Positions 1 to 11,527 of a DNA stretch of 64,000 bases are shown piece after piece. The notes below the pieces were generated by a model that was not told the DNA's origin, searched no databases, and worked only from the letters and a program-made list of their open reading frames with translations. Every line of letters starts with the position of its first letter. The stretch's first letter is position 1. A program made the position numbers and the translations under genes. Source of the DNA: an uncultured Sterolibacterium sp. (lineage in GTDB: Bacteria; Pseudomonadota; Gammaproteobacteria; Burkholderiales; Rhodocyclaceae); NCBI GenBank assembly GCA_903930535.1, contig CAIYYX010000151.1, positions 1 to 64,000 on the forward strand, in the 5' to 3' direction.

Positions 1-737
<737 letters not shown>

Positions 738-761
738 TCAAATGACTTGTCAGGCGGGTTG

Positions 762-2743
<1,982 letters not shown>

Positions 2744-2747
<4 letters not shown>

Positions 2748-3142
2748 TCGGCCAGCCTCCTCATTGTCTCGGGTAGAGGAATCGACTTGCCCGTCGCCGC
2801 ATCCGTCCACACAATTTTCGCCGCCCCCTCGGCATAAAGCCTGTCCTCGCCAAAGAGGCGCATCTCGAAATGCGAGACCACGCTGGAGCGGCCGGGTTTT
2901 TCCAGATAGGTGGAAAGTTCGACGGTTCCGGGATAGGTGAAGGGGATAAGGAAGGAACAGCTGGCGTTGATGATCACCGGCGATCCCTCTCTATTGCCCG
3001 CGAGCAGGCCCAGCGAAGCCATCCACTCGATGCGCCCCTGTTCTGCATAGCGGAAGTAGACCGTGTTATTGACGTGGCCCATTGCATCCATGTCGCCCCA
3101 GCGTATGGGAATTTGGGTGGTATGCACCAGCTTGCGTTCCAT
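2744..3142 (-). CDS. Acyl-CoA thioesterase, hotdog fold (4-hydroxybenzoyl-CoA thioesterase family)
   Basis: A 132-residue single hotdog-domain protein expected to hydrolyse an acyl-CoA thioester in the cytoplasm. The N-terminal motif [14 protein letters not shown] matches the 4HBT signature, in which the aspartate is the catalytic residue, followed by [12 protein letters not shown]. Length is typical of the family. I prefer the ATG at 3140-3142; a TTG at 3185-3187 is also in frame but would add a stretch unlike the family. The gene overlaps the acetoacetyl-CoA synthetase start by ATGA, so the pair probably sets the balance between a free acid and its CoA ester. The substrate cannot be told from sequence. 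Confidence 0.85.
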
Positions 3143-3173
3143 GTCATTCGAAGGGGGAGACCAGAGGTTTGCA

Positions 3174-3181
3174 ATTATAAT
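3174..3181. promoter_or_regulatory. Candidate divergent promoter box (palindromic ATTATAAT)
   Basis: The 102-base gap between the divergent thioesterase and ETF-QO genes contains ATTATAAT. This gives a perfect TATAAT -10 box on each strand: 3176-3181 on plus, 3174-3179 on minus. No convincing -35 element stands 16-18 bases away on either side, so this is a candidate only. Confidence 0.3.
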
Positions 3182-3244
3182 GCGCAAAGGCTGACCGGAT
3201 CGCCGCGCATTGATCTACCGACGCCACCGAAAAAGGGGAAACGC

Positions 3245-4888
3245 ATGCAACGCGAAGCGATGGAATTTGACGTGGTCATCGTCGGTGGCGGACCGGCAGG
3301 ACTGGCGGCGGCGATACGCCTGAAGCAGTTGAACAGCGAGATCAGCGTCTGCCTGATCGAGAAGGGAGCAGAAATCGGCGCCCACATCCTCTCCGGCGCC
3401 ATCCTCGATCCGCGCGCGCTCAATGAACTGATCCCCGACTGGCAGGCTCAGCACGCGCCGGTAGACACACCTGTGACCGAGGACCGCTTCATGATGCTGA
3501 CAGAGCAAGGCAGCTGGAAGCTGCCCAATCTGTTGCTGCCGGAGTGTTTCCAGAACCACGGCAATTACATCGTCAGCCTGGGCAATGTCTGCCGCTGGCT
3601 GGGCGCGCAGGCCGAGGCACTGGGCGTCGAGATCTACCCTGGCTTCGCCGGCGCCGAGATCCTCTACCACGAAGATGGCGCAGTCAAAGGCGTGGCCACG
3701 GGAGACATGGGCGTCGGGCGCGACGGCCAGCCCACGCCTGCCTACCAACCGGGCATGGAGCTTCTCGCCAAGTACACGCTGTTTGCAGAAGGCTGTCGCG
3801 GCCATCTCGGCAAACAACTCGAAGCCCGGTTCAAGTTGCGCACGGGCGCAGACCCGCAAGTCTATGGCCTGGGCATCAAGGAACTCTGGGAGATCAAGCC
3901 CGAACAGCACACGGCCGGGCTGGTGCTGCACACCGCAGGCTGGCCGCTGTCCGCCGACACCTATGGCGGCTCCTTCTGCTACCAATACAGCAACGCAGGC
4001 GGCGACAGGCTGATGTCCATCGGCCTGGTGGTCGGCCTGGGCTACACGAATCCCTATCTCTCGCCCTTCGAGGAGTTCCAAAGGCTCAAGACCCATGCCA
4101 GGATCAGGCCCATGCTGGCAGGGGGAAAACGCATCGCCTATGGCGCACGGGCCATGGCGGCCGGCGGCCTGCAGGCGCTGCCGAAGCTGATTTTCCCGGG
4201 CGGCGCACTCATAGGCGACGATGCCGGCTTCCTGATCGCCTCGCGCATCAAGGGCAGCCACGCCGCCATGAAGACCGGCATGATGGCGGCGGAAGCCGCA
4301 TTCGAAGCGCTCTCCAATGATCGCAGCGCCGACGAACTGACGGCCTTTCCCGAGAAGTTCAGAAAGAGCTGGCTGTTCGATGAATTGCACAAGGCGAGGA
4401 ACTTCAAGCCCTGGATGAGCCGCGGCCTGTATCTGGGCTCGCTGATGTTCGGCATCGACCAGCAGTTATTCCGCGGCCGTGCGCCATGGACGCTGCATCT
4501 GACTGCCGACCACGGCAAGCTGAAAAGGGCCGCAGACTGCCAGCCCATCGAATACCCCAAGCCCGACGGCGTCATCACCTTCGACCGTCTCTCCTCGGTG
4601 TTTCTCTCCAACACCCATCACGAGGAGAACGAGCCCTGCCACCTGACATTGAAAGACCCCGCTGTCGCCATCAAGGTGAATCTCGAACTCTATGATTCCC
4701 CCGAGCAGCGTTATTGCCCGGCCGGGGTCTATGAGATCCTGCGCGACGAGAAGGGTGAAAATCCGCGCCTGCAGATCAATGCCCAGAACTGCGTGCATTG
4801 CAAGACCTGCGACATCAAGGATCCGACCCAGAACATAAACTGGGTCACGCCCCAGGGCGGCGAAGGGCCGGTCTATCCGGGGATGTGA
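3245..4888 (+). CDS. Electron transfer flavoprotein-ubiquinone oxidoreductase (ETF-QO)
   Basis: A membrane-associated flavoprotein of 547 residues, the standard ETF-QO length. It takes electrons from reduced EtfAB and passes them through FAD and a [4Fe-4S] cluster to ubiquinone. The FAD-binding motif DVVIVGGGPAGLAAA lies at the N-terminus. The C-terminus has the ferredoxin-like cluster domain, with YCPAGVYE and later NCVHCKTCDIKDP supplying the cysteines. The ATG at 3245 follows an AAGGGGAA ribosome site and gives the normal N-terminus, although the frame is open upstream. It is transcribed away from the thioesterase and faces the acyl-CoA dehydrogenase/ETF block, which supplies its partner proteins. 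Confidence 0.95.
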   Translation: MQREAMEFDVVIVGGGPAGLAAAIRLKQLNSEISVCLIEKGAEIGAHILSGAILDPRALNELIPDWQAQHAPVDTPVTEDRFMMLTEQGSWKLPNLLLPECFQNHGNYIVSLGNVCRWLGAQAEALGVEIYPGFAGAEILYHEDGAVKGVATGDMGVGRDGQPTPAYQPGMELLAKYTLFAEGCRGHLGKQLEARFKLRTGADPQVYGLGIKELWEIKPEQHTAGLVLHTAGWPLSADTYGGSFCYQYSNAGGDRLMSIGLVVGLGYTNPYLSPFEEFQRLKTHARIRPMLAGGKRIAYGARAMAAGGLQALPKLIFPGGALIGDDAGFLIASRIKGSHAAMKTGMMAAEAAFEALSNDRSADELTAFPEKFRKSWLFDELHKARNFKPWMSRGLYLGSLMFGIDQQLFRGRAPWTLHLTADHGKLKRAADCQPIEYPKPDGVITFDRLSSVFLSNTHHEENEPCHLTLKDPAVAIKVNLELYDSPEQRYCPAGVYEILRDEKGENPRLQINAQNCVHCKTCDIKDPTQNINWVTPQGGEGPVYPGM

Positions 4889-4894
4889 GGAGGT

Positions 4895-4914
4895 AGCCGG
4901 ACTGCAATCCGGCT
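4895..4914. repeat. Hairpin just past the ETF-QO stop, possible degenerate repeat copy
   Basis: The arms AGCCGGA (4895-4901) and TCCGGCT (4908-4914) enclose six bases, starting six bases after the ETF-QO stop codon. It is preceded by GT, giving GTAGCCGGACT, which resembles the GTAGGTCGGGCTT half of the repeat family seen elsewhere in this window. There is no T-run, so it is not a standard intrinsic terminator. Confidence 0.4.
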
Positions 4915-5068
4915 CTCAGGCCTTGTCGCCAAGAGCCGCTGGGTGCTCACCGTCGGCAGCTTCTCGACGCTGGCTGTCATCGACGACAACGCCGATCGCG
5001 GCCCGGCGAATTCTGGGACGTGAGGGCGCACACTGAATTTTGACGTCCCGCGGGGGCTTCCTGCTGTC

Positions 5069-5094
5069 GTAGATCGGCCTGAAGGCCGATCTAC
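5069..5094. repeat. Perfect 26-base palindrome, repeat family module 1
   Basis: GTAGATCGGCCT is followed by GA and then AGGCCGATCTAC, a perfect inverted repeat with 12-base arms and a 2-base loop. It belongs to the same family as the GTAGGTCGGGCTT palindromes near 9623, 39920, 43065 and 59677. It lies between convergent ETF-QO and ketoacyl synthase genes, and its right end supplies the TAG stop codon of the synthase. No flanking T-run is present. Confidence 0.8.
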
Positions 5095-6326
5095 AAATCG
5101 TAGCGGCGAAGAACCAGCACCGCATTGCCGCCGCCAAAGGCGAAAGAGTTCGACATGACTGCGTCGATGGCGACGCCGCGGCGTGCGACATTGGGGACAT
5201 AGTCGAGATCGCATTCAGGATCGGCCTGGCGGTAATTCGCCGTCGGGGGAATGACGGATTCCTGCATGGCCAGGAGTGAGACGATCAGTTCGACGGCGCC
5301 GGCCGCGCCCATGAGGTGGCCGTGCATGGACTTGGTGGAACTGATGGGCAGACGGCCCGCCGCATCGCCGAACACGCTCTTGATGGCGGCTGTTTCCACC
5401 GGATCCCCCACCGGCGTCGCAGTGCCGTGTGCATTGAGATAACCGATGGCGGCAGGCGGCAGACCGGCCTCAAGAAGCGCCGACCTCATCGCCCTGACCT
5501 GCCCCTCTGCTGCGGGTTTGGTGATATGCAGGGCATCGTTGCTGCGGCCATAGCCTGCGAATTCGGCGAGGATGGTTGCACCGCGCGCAATCGCATGCTC
5601 TTCCGACTCGAGCACCAGCGCACCGGCACCCTCGCCCAGCACAAGCCCCTGACGATCTTTCGAAAAGGGACGGCAGGAGGCAGACACGTCCTGTGAGTCC
5701 TCATTGGCCTGCACGCGCAAGCCTTCCCAGGCCTTCAGGATGCCGTAGGTGAGCATCGCCTCGCTGCCGCCGGCGATGGCAAGATCGATCTCGCCATGAC
5801 GTATGGCGCGGAATGCCTCGCCCAGGGCATTCGCCGATGAGGCACAGGCGGTGGAATAAGTCATGACCGGGCCACGGATGCCGTACTCGATGCCGATCTG
5901 GGAGGCCGCGGCATTGTTCATCACCATGGGCACGGTCAGGGGACGGATACGGTCCAGGCCCTTGCGGAAAAGATCGATGTAACCCTGCTCCACCATCTGC
6001 GCGCCGCCCATACCGGTACCCCAGAAGACGCCGGCCCTGTCCTGCAATGCCTGGTCGAAGCCCAGGGCCGCATCTGCCACGGCCTGCCTGGCCGCCACCA
6101 GCGCAAACTGGGTGAAGCGGTCTAGCATGCCGGCGCGAAGCGCAGGAAAATAATCCGTGGCAGAGAAGTCCAGACATGCCGCGATGGGGGAGATCAACTG
6201 CCCTACGAAATCCCTTTGCAGACGCCGGATGGACGATTGTCCTGCGGCCAGTTTGGCAAAGAACTCGTTCGGGCTGGCACCACCGGGAGCCAGGACGCCG
6301 ACACCGGTGATGCAGACACGGCGCAT
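5091..6326 (-). CDS. Beta-ketoacyl-ACP synthase, FabF/KAS II type
   Basis: A 411-residue condensing enzyme of the thiolase fold that extends an acyl chain from malonyl-ACP. The Cys-His-His triad is intact: the nucleophile cysteine in STACASSANALG, one histidine in NAHGTATPVGDP and the second in KSMHGHLMGAAGAVE. The N-terminus MRRVCITGVGVLAPGG is typical. The ATG overlaps the TAA stop of the upstream acyl carrier protein by one base (TAATG), so the two are co-translated. The stop TAG lies inside a palindromic repeat. Because it is paired with its own ACP and an SDR reductase and sits far from the usual fab cluster, it is more likely a dedicated secondary synthase than the housekeeping FabF; this is an inference from context. 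Confidence 0.88.
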   Translation of the reverse strand: MRRVCITGVGVLAPGGASPNEFFAKLAAGQSSIRRLQRDFVGQLISPIAACLDFSATDYFPALRAGMLDRFTQFALVAARQAVADAALGFDQALQDRAGVFWGTGMGGAQMVEQGYIDLFRKGLDRIRPLTVPMVMNNAAASQIGIEYGIRGPVMTYSTACASSANALGEAFRAIRHGEIDLAIAGGSEAMLTYGILKAWEGLRVQANEDSQDVSASCRPFSKDRQGLVLGEGAGALVLESEEHAIARGATILAEFAGYGRSNDALHITKPAAEGQVRAMRSALLEAGLPPAAIGYLNAHGTATPVGDPVETAAIKSVFGDAAGRLPISSTKSMHGHLMGAAGAVELIVSLLAMQESVIPPTANYRQADPECDLDYVPNVARRGVAIDAVMSNSFAFGGGNAVLVLRRYDL

Positions 6327-6580
6327 TATTGGGATTTTGGCGAGGCTTGCTGTGCAGCTAAGGCCTGATCGATCAGGTTGGCGATATCCTGGATGCTATT
6401 GATTGGCGTACGCTCGTCGGTGAGCCTGACGCCGAAGGCGTCCTCGAGATCGAACATGAATTCAACCATGGCCAGGGAGTCGATGCCGATCTCCTCCAGG
6501 CTTTGCTCCGGTCGCAACTGTTCATCGCTCAAGCCGAGGCGTTCCTGCATCAGTTGCCGAATCGTTACCAATGTACTCAT
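6326..6580 (-). CDS. Acyl carrier protein
   Basis: An 84-residue carrier protein with the phosphopantetheine site GIDSLAMVEF; the serine is the attachment residue. It is followed by the acidic helix MFDLEDAFGV expected of ACPs. The C-terminus ends in a short polar tail, AAQQASPKSQ. The ATG at 6578-6580 gives the usual ACP length; an in-frame TTG at 6614-6616 would add 12 residues. No clear ribosome site precedes the ATG. It overlaps the downstream ketoacyl synthase by one base and lies 83 bases after the SDR gene, so it probably carries the intermediate handled by those two enzymes. It is not the housekeeping AcpP, judged by sequence and context. Confidence 0.88.
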   Translation of the reverse strand: MSTLVTIRQLMQERLGLSDEQLRPEQSLEEIGIDSLAMVEFMFDLEDAFGVRLTDERTPINSIQDIANLIDQALAAQQASPKSQ

Positions 6581-6663
6581 AGATGACACGTATCGCACTG
6601 TATCGCAATGTACCAACGCGATATGATACCGGATCTTGACATGAACGTCTGCGGTGGGAAGCC

Positions 6664-7764
6664 CTACTTGAAATCGACCATCATCTGTTCGGCGATGGTG
6701 CCGCCCGCGGCAGTCAGCGCGCAGTTTGCGATGTAGTCGGTGAATCGCGGCGGCGGGGCTATGCCTTCGGCCAGCAGGTGACTGTTGGCGAAGATCATGT
6801 CCAGGGAGGCAAAGCCTCCGTATAGCTCGATCGCCCGCAGCATCATCCAGGGGATGCAGCGGCCGAAGAGTTCCTGAAAACGCGGCTGCAAGGCGGAGAT
6901 TTCCTCCATGCCGACTTGGCGGTAGTCGTCCATAGGGGGGACGCCTAAAGCCTCGGCAATGCCTGACTCGATCTCGCGGAAGTTGCAGCTTCCCGCTTCG
7001 CCTGCGGCAATATGATAGCGGTCGTATTTCAACACGGGTTTTCTCGCCAGGGCGAGTAGCGCGCTGGCGCAGTAATCGACCGGAATCACGTCGATGCGGT
7101 CCTCGGGGGCGCAGAGAAACATCCTCATGGCCAGACCCATGCGGAACACCCAGAAGATCGAGGGCGAGGGCTTGCAGCCCAGGCGCGTATGGCCTACCAC
7201 GATGGATGGCCGCGCCACGACGAGGGGCAGATCCGGCAGTTCGCTTCTCATGCGCGCCTCCACCGCCGCCTTGCTCTCCGTATAGGAGACCACGTGTTCC
7301 GCCTTGTCGCCGGCATCGTAGTCTTCGGGCACGGGAGACGGCGCCTGCATGCCGCAGGACATGGCGGTGCCGACATGGAGAAAACGGCGCAGACCCGGCC
7401 AGACGGACGCCTGCCTGGCGAATGCCAGGGTGTGATCGACATTTGTGGACCAGATGCGCGGATGGTCACCGAAGGAGGCCACCGCCGCGCAATTGATCAC
7501 GGCCGTCACTTGCTGCAGGCGGGGATCTGCCGCGGGGAAGTTGGCCAGATCGCCAAGCAGCACATTTCTTTCGGACAGCGTTGCTATGATGTCTTCTGCA
7601 ACCCCGAACAGGCGCAGACGCTCGGCTATTCGTTGCAAGCCCTCAGCGGGCGTGGCGGCGCGCACCAGGAGCAGCGTCTCCTCGATGCGGCCCTCTTGCA
7701 GCAACTGGGCGGCAATCGCGCCGCCGAGAAAACCCGTGGCACCGGTAACAAGCAGTCTATCCAT
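6664..7764 (-). CDS. SDR-family NAD(P)-dependent reductase, thioester/fatty acyl reductase-like
   Basis: A 366-residue extended short-chain dehydrogenase. The N-terminal nucleotide-binding motif LLVTGATGFLGGAIA is clear, and the catalytic YTESK (YxxxK) follows in the middle. Architecture and length resemble the 'male sterility'/thioester-reductase branch, which acts on acyl-CoA or acyl-ACP thioesters. Placement directly upstream of an ACP and a ketoacyl synthase supports a carrier-bound substrate. I prefer the ATG at 7762-7764, which puts the Rossmann motif at residue 5; the ATG at 7798-7800 is also possible. A general epimerase/dehydratase function cannot be excluded. Confidence 0.72.
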   Translation of the reverse strand: MDRLLVTGATGFLGGAIAAQLLQEGRIEETLLLVRAATPAEGLQRIAERLRLFGVAEDIIATLSERNVLLGDLANFPAADPRLQQVTAVINCAAVASFGDHPRIWSTNVDHTLAFARQASVWPGLRRFLHVGTAMSCGMQAPSPVPEDYDAGDKAEHVVSYTESKAAVEARMRSELPDLPLVVARPSIVVGHTRLGCKPSPSIFWVFRMGLAMRMFLCAPEDRIDVIPVDYCASALLALARKPVLKYDRYHIAAGEAGSCNFREIESGIAEALGVPPMDDYRQVGMEEISALQPRFQELFGRCIPWMMLRAIELYGGFASLDMIFANSHLLAEGIAPPPRFTDYIANCALTAAGGTIAEQMMVDFK

Positions 7765-7809
7765 CGCTTCAAAAGCCCTTGCCTTATCGGGGTCGGGCAT
7801 TATAAGCGA

Positions 7810-9597
7810 TTAAAACTGTTCTTCGGTCAGGGCCAGCGCTCCGGCTGCACCATGGACTACCGTGAAAGCCAGGCCGGGGGCGGCACAGAGCACATGGTCG
7901 GCATAGAAGCGTGCGGTGGCAATTTTTGCCGGATAGAAGGGGTCGCTGTCGCCGCCTGAAATCTTCACTTGGGCGGCCAGGGCGGCACGCGCCATCTGCC
8001 AGCCGCCCGAGACGATTCCCAATAGCTTCAAGAAGGGCACGGCGCCGACCGATACGCTCTTGATGTCTGCCGCATAGTTCTTGGCAATGTATTCCGCGGC
8101 CTCCCCGAGTGCCGCGATGCCGCTGCCCAGGACGCCTGCGATTGCGGCAAAGTCGGCACCCTTCTGCCCGGAGAGTTCGGCAACTGTCTGCTGCATCAGG
8201 GCAATCACCGCCTTGACGGTAGCCCCGCCCTCGCGCGCAATTTTCCTGCCAATCAGGTCGTTGGCCTGGATGCCCGTGGTTCCCTCGTAAATGGTGGTGA
8301 TGCGGGCGTCGCGCATGAATTGCGCCGCACCCGTTTCTTCGATGAAACCCATGCCGCCATGGACCTGAACGCCGAGAGAGGCGACTTCATTGCCGGTCTC
8401 GGTGCTCCAGCCCTTGACCACGGGAATCATCAGGTCGACGAAGGCCTGGCTGCGGCCGCGCTCATCCTTGTCGGGATGGCGGACGGCGGCATCATGGGCC
8501 GCTGCAACCGTGTAAGCCAGCGCCCTCATGGCCTCGTTTTGCGATTTCATGAGCATCAGCATGCGCCTGATGTCGGGATGCCGGATGATGGCCACGCTGG
8601 CAGCCGAACCTGCAATGTCGCGGCCCTGCACGCGATCCCTGGCATAGGCCAGGGCCTTCTGATAGGCGGCTTCGCCCAGGGCGATCCCCTCGATGCCGAC
8701 GGCAAAACGGGCGGCGTTCATCATGATGAACATGTACTTCAGGCCCTCGTTCTCGCGTCCGACCAGGGTGCCATAGGCGCCGCCACTGTCGCCGAAGGCC
8801 ATGACGCAAGTCGGGCTGGCATGAATGCCCATCTTGTGTTCGATGGAGACGCAGTAGGCGTCGTTGCGGCTGCCCAAGGAGCCGTCGGGATTGATCAGGA
8901 ACTTCGGCACCAGGAACAGCGAGATGCCCTTCACCCCCTCGGGCGCTTCCGGCGTTCGCGCCAGCACCAGATGGATGATGTTCTCGGCCATGTCATGCTC
9001 GCCGTAGGTGATGAATATCTTCTGGCCGGTAATCCTGTAGCTGCCATCGGGCTGCGGCACCGCTCGAGTGCGCACCGCGGCGAGGTCGGATCCTGCCTGC
9101 GGCTCGGTGAGGTTCATGGTCCCGGTCCAGCGGCCTTCGACCATATTGGCAAGATAAGTCTGCTTTTGTTCTTCCGTGCCGCACAAGGCGAGCGCCTCCA
9201 TGGCCCCGTGGGTGAGCAGCGGGCAAAGGGAGAAGGAAATGTTGGCGGCGTTGAGCATCTCCTGCACCGCGGCCGAGAGAAGCTTGGGCAGGCCCTGGCC
9301 GCCGAACTCCGGATCGCCGGACAAGCCGTTCCAGCCGGCTGCGACGAATTGCCGGTAAGCCTCCTTGAAGCCCGCAGGCGTGGTCACCTGTTTGTTTGCC
9401 CATTTCGAACCTTCCTGGTCGCCGCTGTGGTTTAGCGGTGCCAGCACCTCGGCGGCGAACTTGGCGGCCTCCTCGAGGATGGCCGAGAGAACGTCAAACG
9501 TCGCCTCTTCATAACCGGGGAGTTCTGCGACGCGTGCTGCGCCGGCCAACTCGGAGAAGACGAACTGCATGTCTTTCAGGGGTGCTTGGTAGCTCAT
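7810..9597 (-). CDS. Acyl-CoA dehydrogenase, long form with C-terminal extension
   Basis: A 595-residue FAD-dependent acyl-CoA dehydrogenase that forms a trans-enoyl-CoA and gives its electrons to EtfAB. It is about 200 residues longer than short-chain dehydrogenases and resembles the DmdC-like group, with an N-terminal lead and a C-terminal alpha-helical extension. The conserved block TTIYEGTTGIQANDLIGRK near residue 430 holds the catalytic-base region of the family, and the FAD/substrate-loop motif MNLTEPQAGSDLAAVRT is present. The ATG follows GGGAG at a good distance. EtfA and EtfB lie immediately upstream on the same strand, fitting a shared operon. Chain-length specificity cannot be read from sequence. 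Confidence 0.9.
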   Translation of the reverse strand: MSYQAPLKDMQFVFSELAGAARVAELPGYEEATFDVLSAILEEAAKFAAEVLAPLNHSGDQEGSKWANKQVTTPAGFKEAYRQFVAAGWNGLSGDPEFGGQGLPKLLSAAVQEMLNAANISFSLCPLLTHGAMEALALCGTEEQKQTYLANMVEGRWTGTMNLTEPQAGSDLAAVRTRAVPQPDGSYRITGQKIFITYGEHDMAENIIHLVLARTPEAPEGVKGISLFLVPKFLINPDGSLGSRNDAYCVSIEHKMGIHASPTCVMAFGDSGGAYGTLVGRENEGLKYMFIMMNAARFAVGIEGIALGEAAYQKALAYARDRVQGRDIAGSAASVAIIRHPDIRRMLMLMKSQNEAMRALAYTVAAAHDAAVRHPDKDERGRSQAFVDLMIPVVKGWSTETGNEVASLGVQVHGGMGFIEETGAAQFMRDARITTIYEGTTGIQANDLIGRKIAREGGATVKAVIALMQQTVAELSGQKGADFAAIAGVLGSGIAALGEAAEYIAKNYAADIKSVSVGAVPFLKLLGIVSGGWQMARAALAAQVKISGGDSDPFYPAKIATARFYADHVLCAAPGLAFTVVHGAAGALALTEEQF

Positions 9598-9622
9598 GAT
9601 TTACTCCCATGCAATCAAGACG

Positions 9623-9694
9623 TGTAGGTCGGCATTCATGCCGACATGTCTGGCTACACCCGTCCGGGTGTCTCCAGCGAAAGCCCGACCTACA
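9623..9694. repeat. Bimodular palindromic repeat, complete copy A
   Basis: A 72-base element bounded by inverted ends TGTAGGTCGG (from 9623) and CCGACCTACA (9685-9694). Inside are two hairpins: GTCGGCAT-TC-ATGCCGAC at 9628-9645 and ACACCCG-TC-CGGGTGT at 9656-9671. Read on the minus strand, the second part is GTCGGGCTTTCGCTGGAGAC followed by ACCCGGACGGGTGTAGCC. The same order recurs at 39920 and 61740, and partly at 29664. It lies between the acyl-CoA dehydrogenase start and the etfA stop. Confidence 0.8.
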
Positions 9695-9705
9695 AATTGA
9701 AAAGA

Positions 9706-10650
9706 TTAACCGAGCAGGGACACCAGCTCCGGCACGGCCTGGAAAAGATCGGCGACGAGGCAGTAATCGGCTATCTGGAAAATCGGCGCATCGGGGTCCT
9801 TGTTGATGGCGACGATCACCTTGCTATCCTTCATGCCGGCCAGATGCTGTATCGCCCCGGAAATTCCCACGGCGATATAGAGATCCGGCGCCACGATTTT
9901 CCCGGTCTGGCCGACCTGGTAATCGTTGGGCACGAAGCCCGCATCGACCGCCGCGCGCGAAGCGCCCAGGGCGGCATTCAGCTTGTCGGCCAGGGGCTCC
10001 AACAGCTTGTGGTAATTCTCGCCGCTGCCCAGACCCCGGCCGCCCGAGACGATGACCTTGGCGGCGGCGAGTTCTGGCCGCTCGGACTTGGTCAGCTCGC
10101 GCGAGACGAGACGGCAAAGTCCCAGATCGGGCCCTGCCGCGACGGCTTCAATCGGCGCAGAACCGCCCTGCCCCGCGGCATCGAAGCCGGTGGTGCGGAC
10201 GGTGATGACTTTCACGAGATCGGCGGACTTCACCGTCGCCAGGGCATTGCCGGCATAGATGGGACGCACAAAAGTGTCGGCGGATTCCACCGCGACGATC
10301 TCAGAGATCTGCGCCACGTCGAGCAAGGCCGCCACGCGCGGCAGCATGTTCTTGCCGTGGGAAGTGGCGGCTGCCAGGATATGGGTGTAGCCACTGGCGT
10401 GGGACACGACCAGCGCGGCGACATTTTCCGCGGACTGGTCGCGGTAATGCGCCGCGTCGGCAACGCAGACCTTGGTGACGCCGTCGAGCTTGGCTGCAGC
10501 TTCGGCCACTGCGGCGCAACCTCCACCGACAACCAGGACATGGATTTCGGATGTGCTATGTGCCGCGATTTTCCGGGCTGCAGAGACGGTATTCCCGGTC
10601 GCGGCATTGAGCGCGGCATTGTTGTGCTCGGCGATAACGAGTATGGACAT
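9706..10650 (-). CDS. etfA: Electron transfer flavoprotein alpha subunit
   Basis: A 314-residue FAD-carrying subunit of ETF, which shuttles electrons from acyl-CoA dehydrogenases to ETF-QO. It starts [15 protein letters not shown], as EtfA does. The C-terminal FAD domain shows [33 protein letters not shown] and [14 protein letters not shown], the hallmark motifs. The start codon follows the etfB stop after one base, so the subunits are co-translated. Together with EtfB, the adjacent dehydrogenase and the ETF-QO at 3245, the full electron path to ubiquinone is encoded in the window. Confidence 0.96.
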   Translation of the reverse strand: MSILVIAEHNNAALNAATGNTVSAARKIAAHSTSEIHVLVVGGGCAAVAEAAAKLDGVTKVCVADAAHYRDQSAENVAALVVSHASGYTHILAAATSHGKNMLPRVAALLDVAQISEIVAVESADTFVRPIYAGNALATVKSADLVKVITVRTTGFDAAGQGGSAPIEAVAAGPDLGLCRLVSRELTKSERPELAAAKVIVSGGRGLGSGENYHKLLEPLADKLNAALGASRAAVDAGFVPNDYQVGQTGKIVAPDLYIAVGISGAIQHLAGMKDSKVIVAINKDPDAPIFQIADYCLVADLFQAVPELVSLLG

Positions 10651-10651
10651 A

Positions 10652-11401
10652 TCAGATCACCTTCGCTTCGTTCTTGAGTTTATCCACCAGTTCCTTGACA
10701 TCGGCCACCTTGATGCCGGCACTGCGCTTGGGGGGCTCGACGACCTTCAGGGTCGTCAGGCGGGAAGCGACATCGACGCCGAGGTCAAGAGGCTTGAAGT
10801 TGTCGAGCTGCTTCTTCTTCGCCTTCATGATGTTGGGCAGGGTGGAGTAGCGCGGCTCGTTCAGACGCAGGTCGGTGGTGACCACGGCCGGCAGCCTGAT
10901 CTCCAGGGTTTCCGAGCCGCCATCGACTTCGCGCGTCACCAGGGCCAGGCCTGCATTGATCGCCACTTTCGAGGCGAAGGTGGCCTGCGGCCAGCCCATC
11001 AGGGCCGCGAACATCTGACCGGTCTGGTTGGCATCGTCGTCGATCGCCTGCTTGCCGAAGATGACGAGTTGCGGGCCCTCCTTTTCGGCCACTGCCTTGA
11101 TCAGCTTGGCCACGGCCAGGGGCTGCAGTTCGTCAGCCGACTCGATCAGGATGGCGCGGTCCGCGCCCAGGGCCATGGCTGTGCGCAGGGTTTCCTGGCA
11201 GGCGGTGCTGCCGCAGGAAACGGCGATCACCTCGCTGGCGATGCCCGCTTCCTTCAGGCGCACGGCTTCCTCGACGGCGATTTCGTCGAAGGGATTCATC
11301 GACATCTTGACATTGGCCAGATCGACGCCCGAGCCGTCTGCCTTGACGCGCACCTTGACGTTGTAATCGACCACGCGCTTGACGGGCACAAGAATCTTCA
11401 A
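10652..11401 (-). CDS. etfB: Electron transfer flavoprotein beta subunit
   Basis: A 249-residue EtfB, the AMP-binding partner of EtfA. It opens [19 protein letters not shown], the family N-terminus, and has the conserved region [16 protein letters not shown]. The start codon is TTG (11399-11401), preceded by GGGAGTGGTGAG, and no ATG nearby fits the family start. The gap to livM upstream is 126 bases and holds no recognisable gene. Confidence 0.95.
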   Translation of the reverse strand: MKILVPVKRVVDYNVKVRVKADGSGVDLANVKMSMNPFDEIAVEEAVRLKEAGIASEVIAVSCGSTACQETLRTAMALGADRAILIESADELQPLAVAKLIKAVAEKEGPQLVIFGKQAIDDDANQTGQMFAALMGWPQATFASKVAINAGLALVTREVDGGSETLEIRLPAVVTTDLRLNEPRYSTLPNIMKAKKKQLDNFKPLDLGVDVASRLTTLKVVEPPKRSAGIKVADVKELVDKLKNEAKVI

Positions 11402-11527
11402 CTCACCACTCCCAATCGAAATATGAATATGAAATTATGCACCCATTTTCCTTGGCCGGGTTTGGCCACGGCATGAATGACGAGGCTGGATACTGTCCTG
11501 GCGGGGGAAAAACTGCAGAATCCAAGG

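Noticed and set aside
5069-5094. Intrinsic terminators at the GTCGGGCTT palindromes
   Set aside because: The hairpins are strong but lack T-runs on either side; they were therefore listed as repeats.
9623-9694. Palindromic repeats as a CRISPR array
   Set aside because: Copies are dispersed over 55 kb, not in tandem with spacers, and no cas genes are present.
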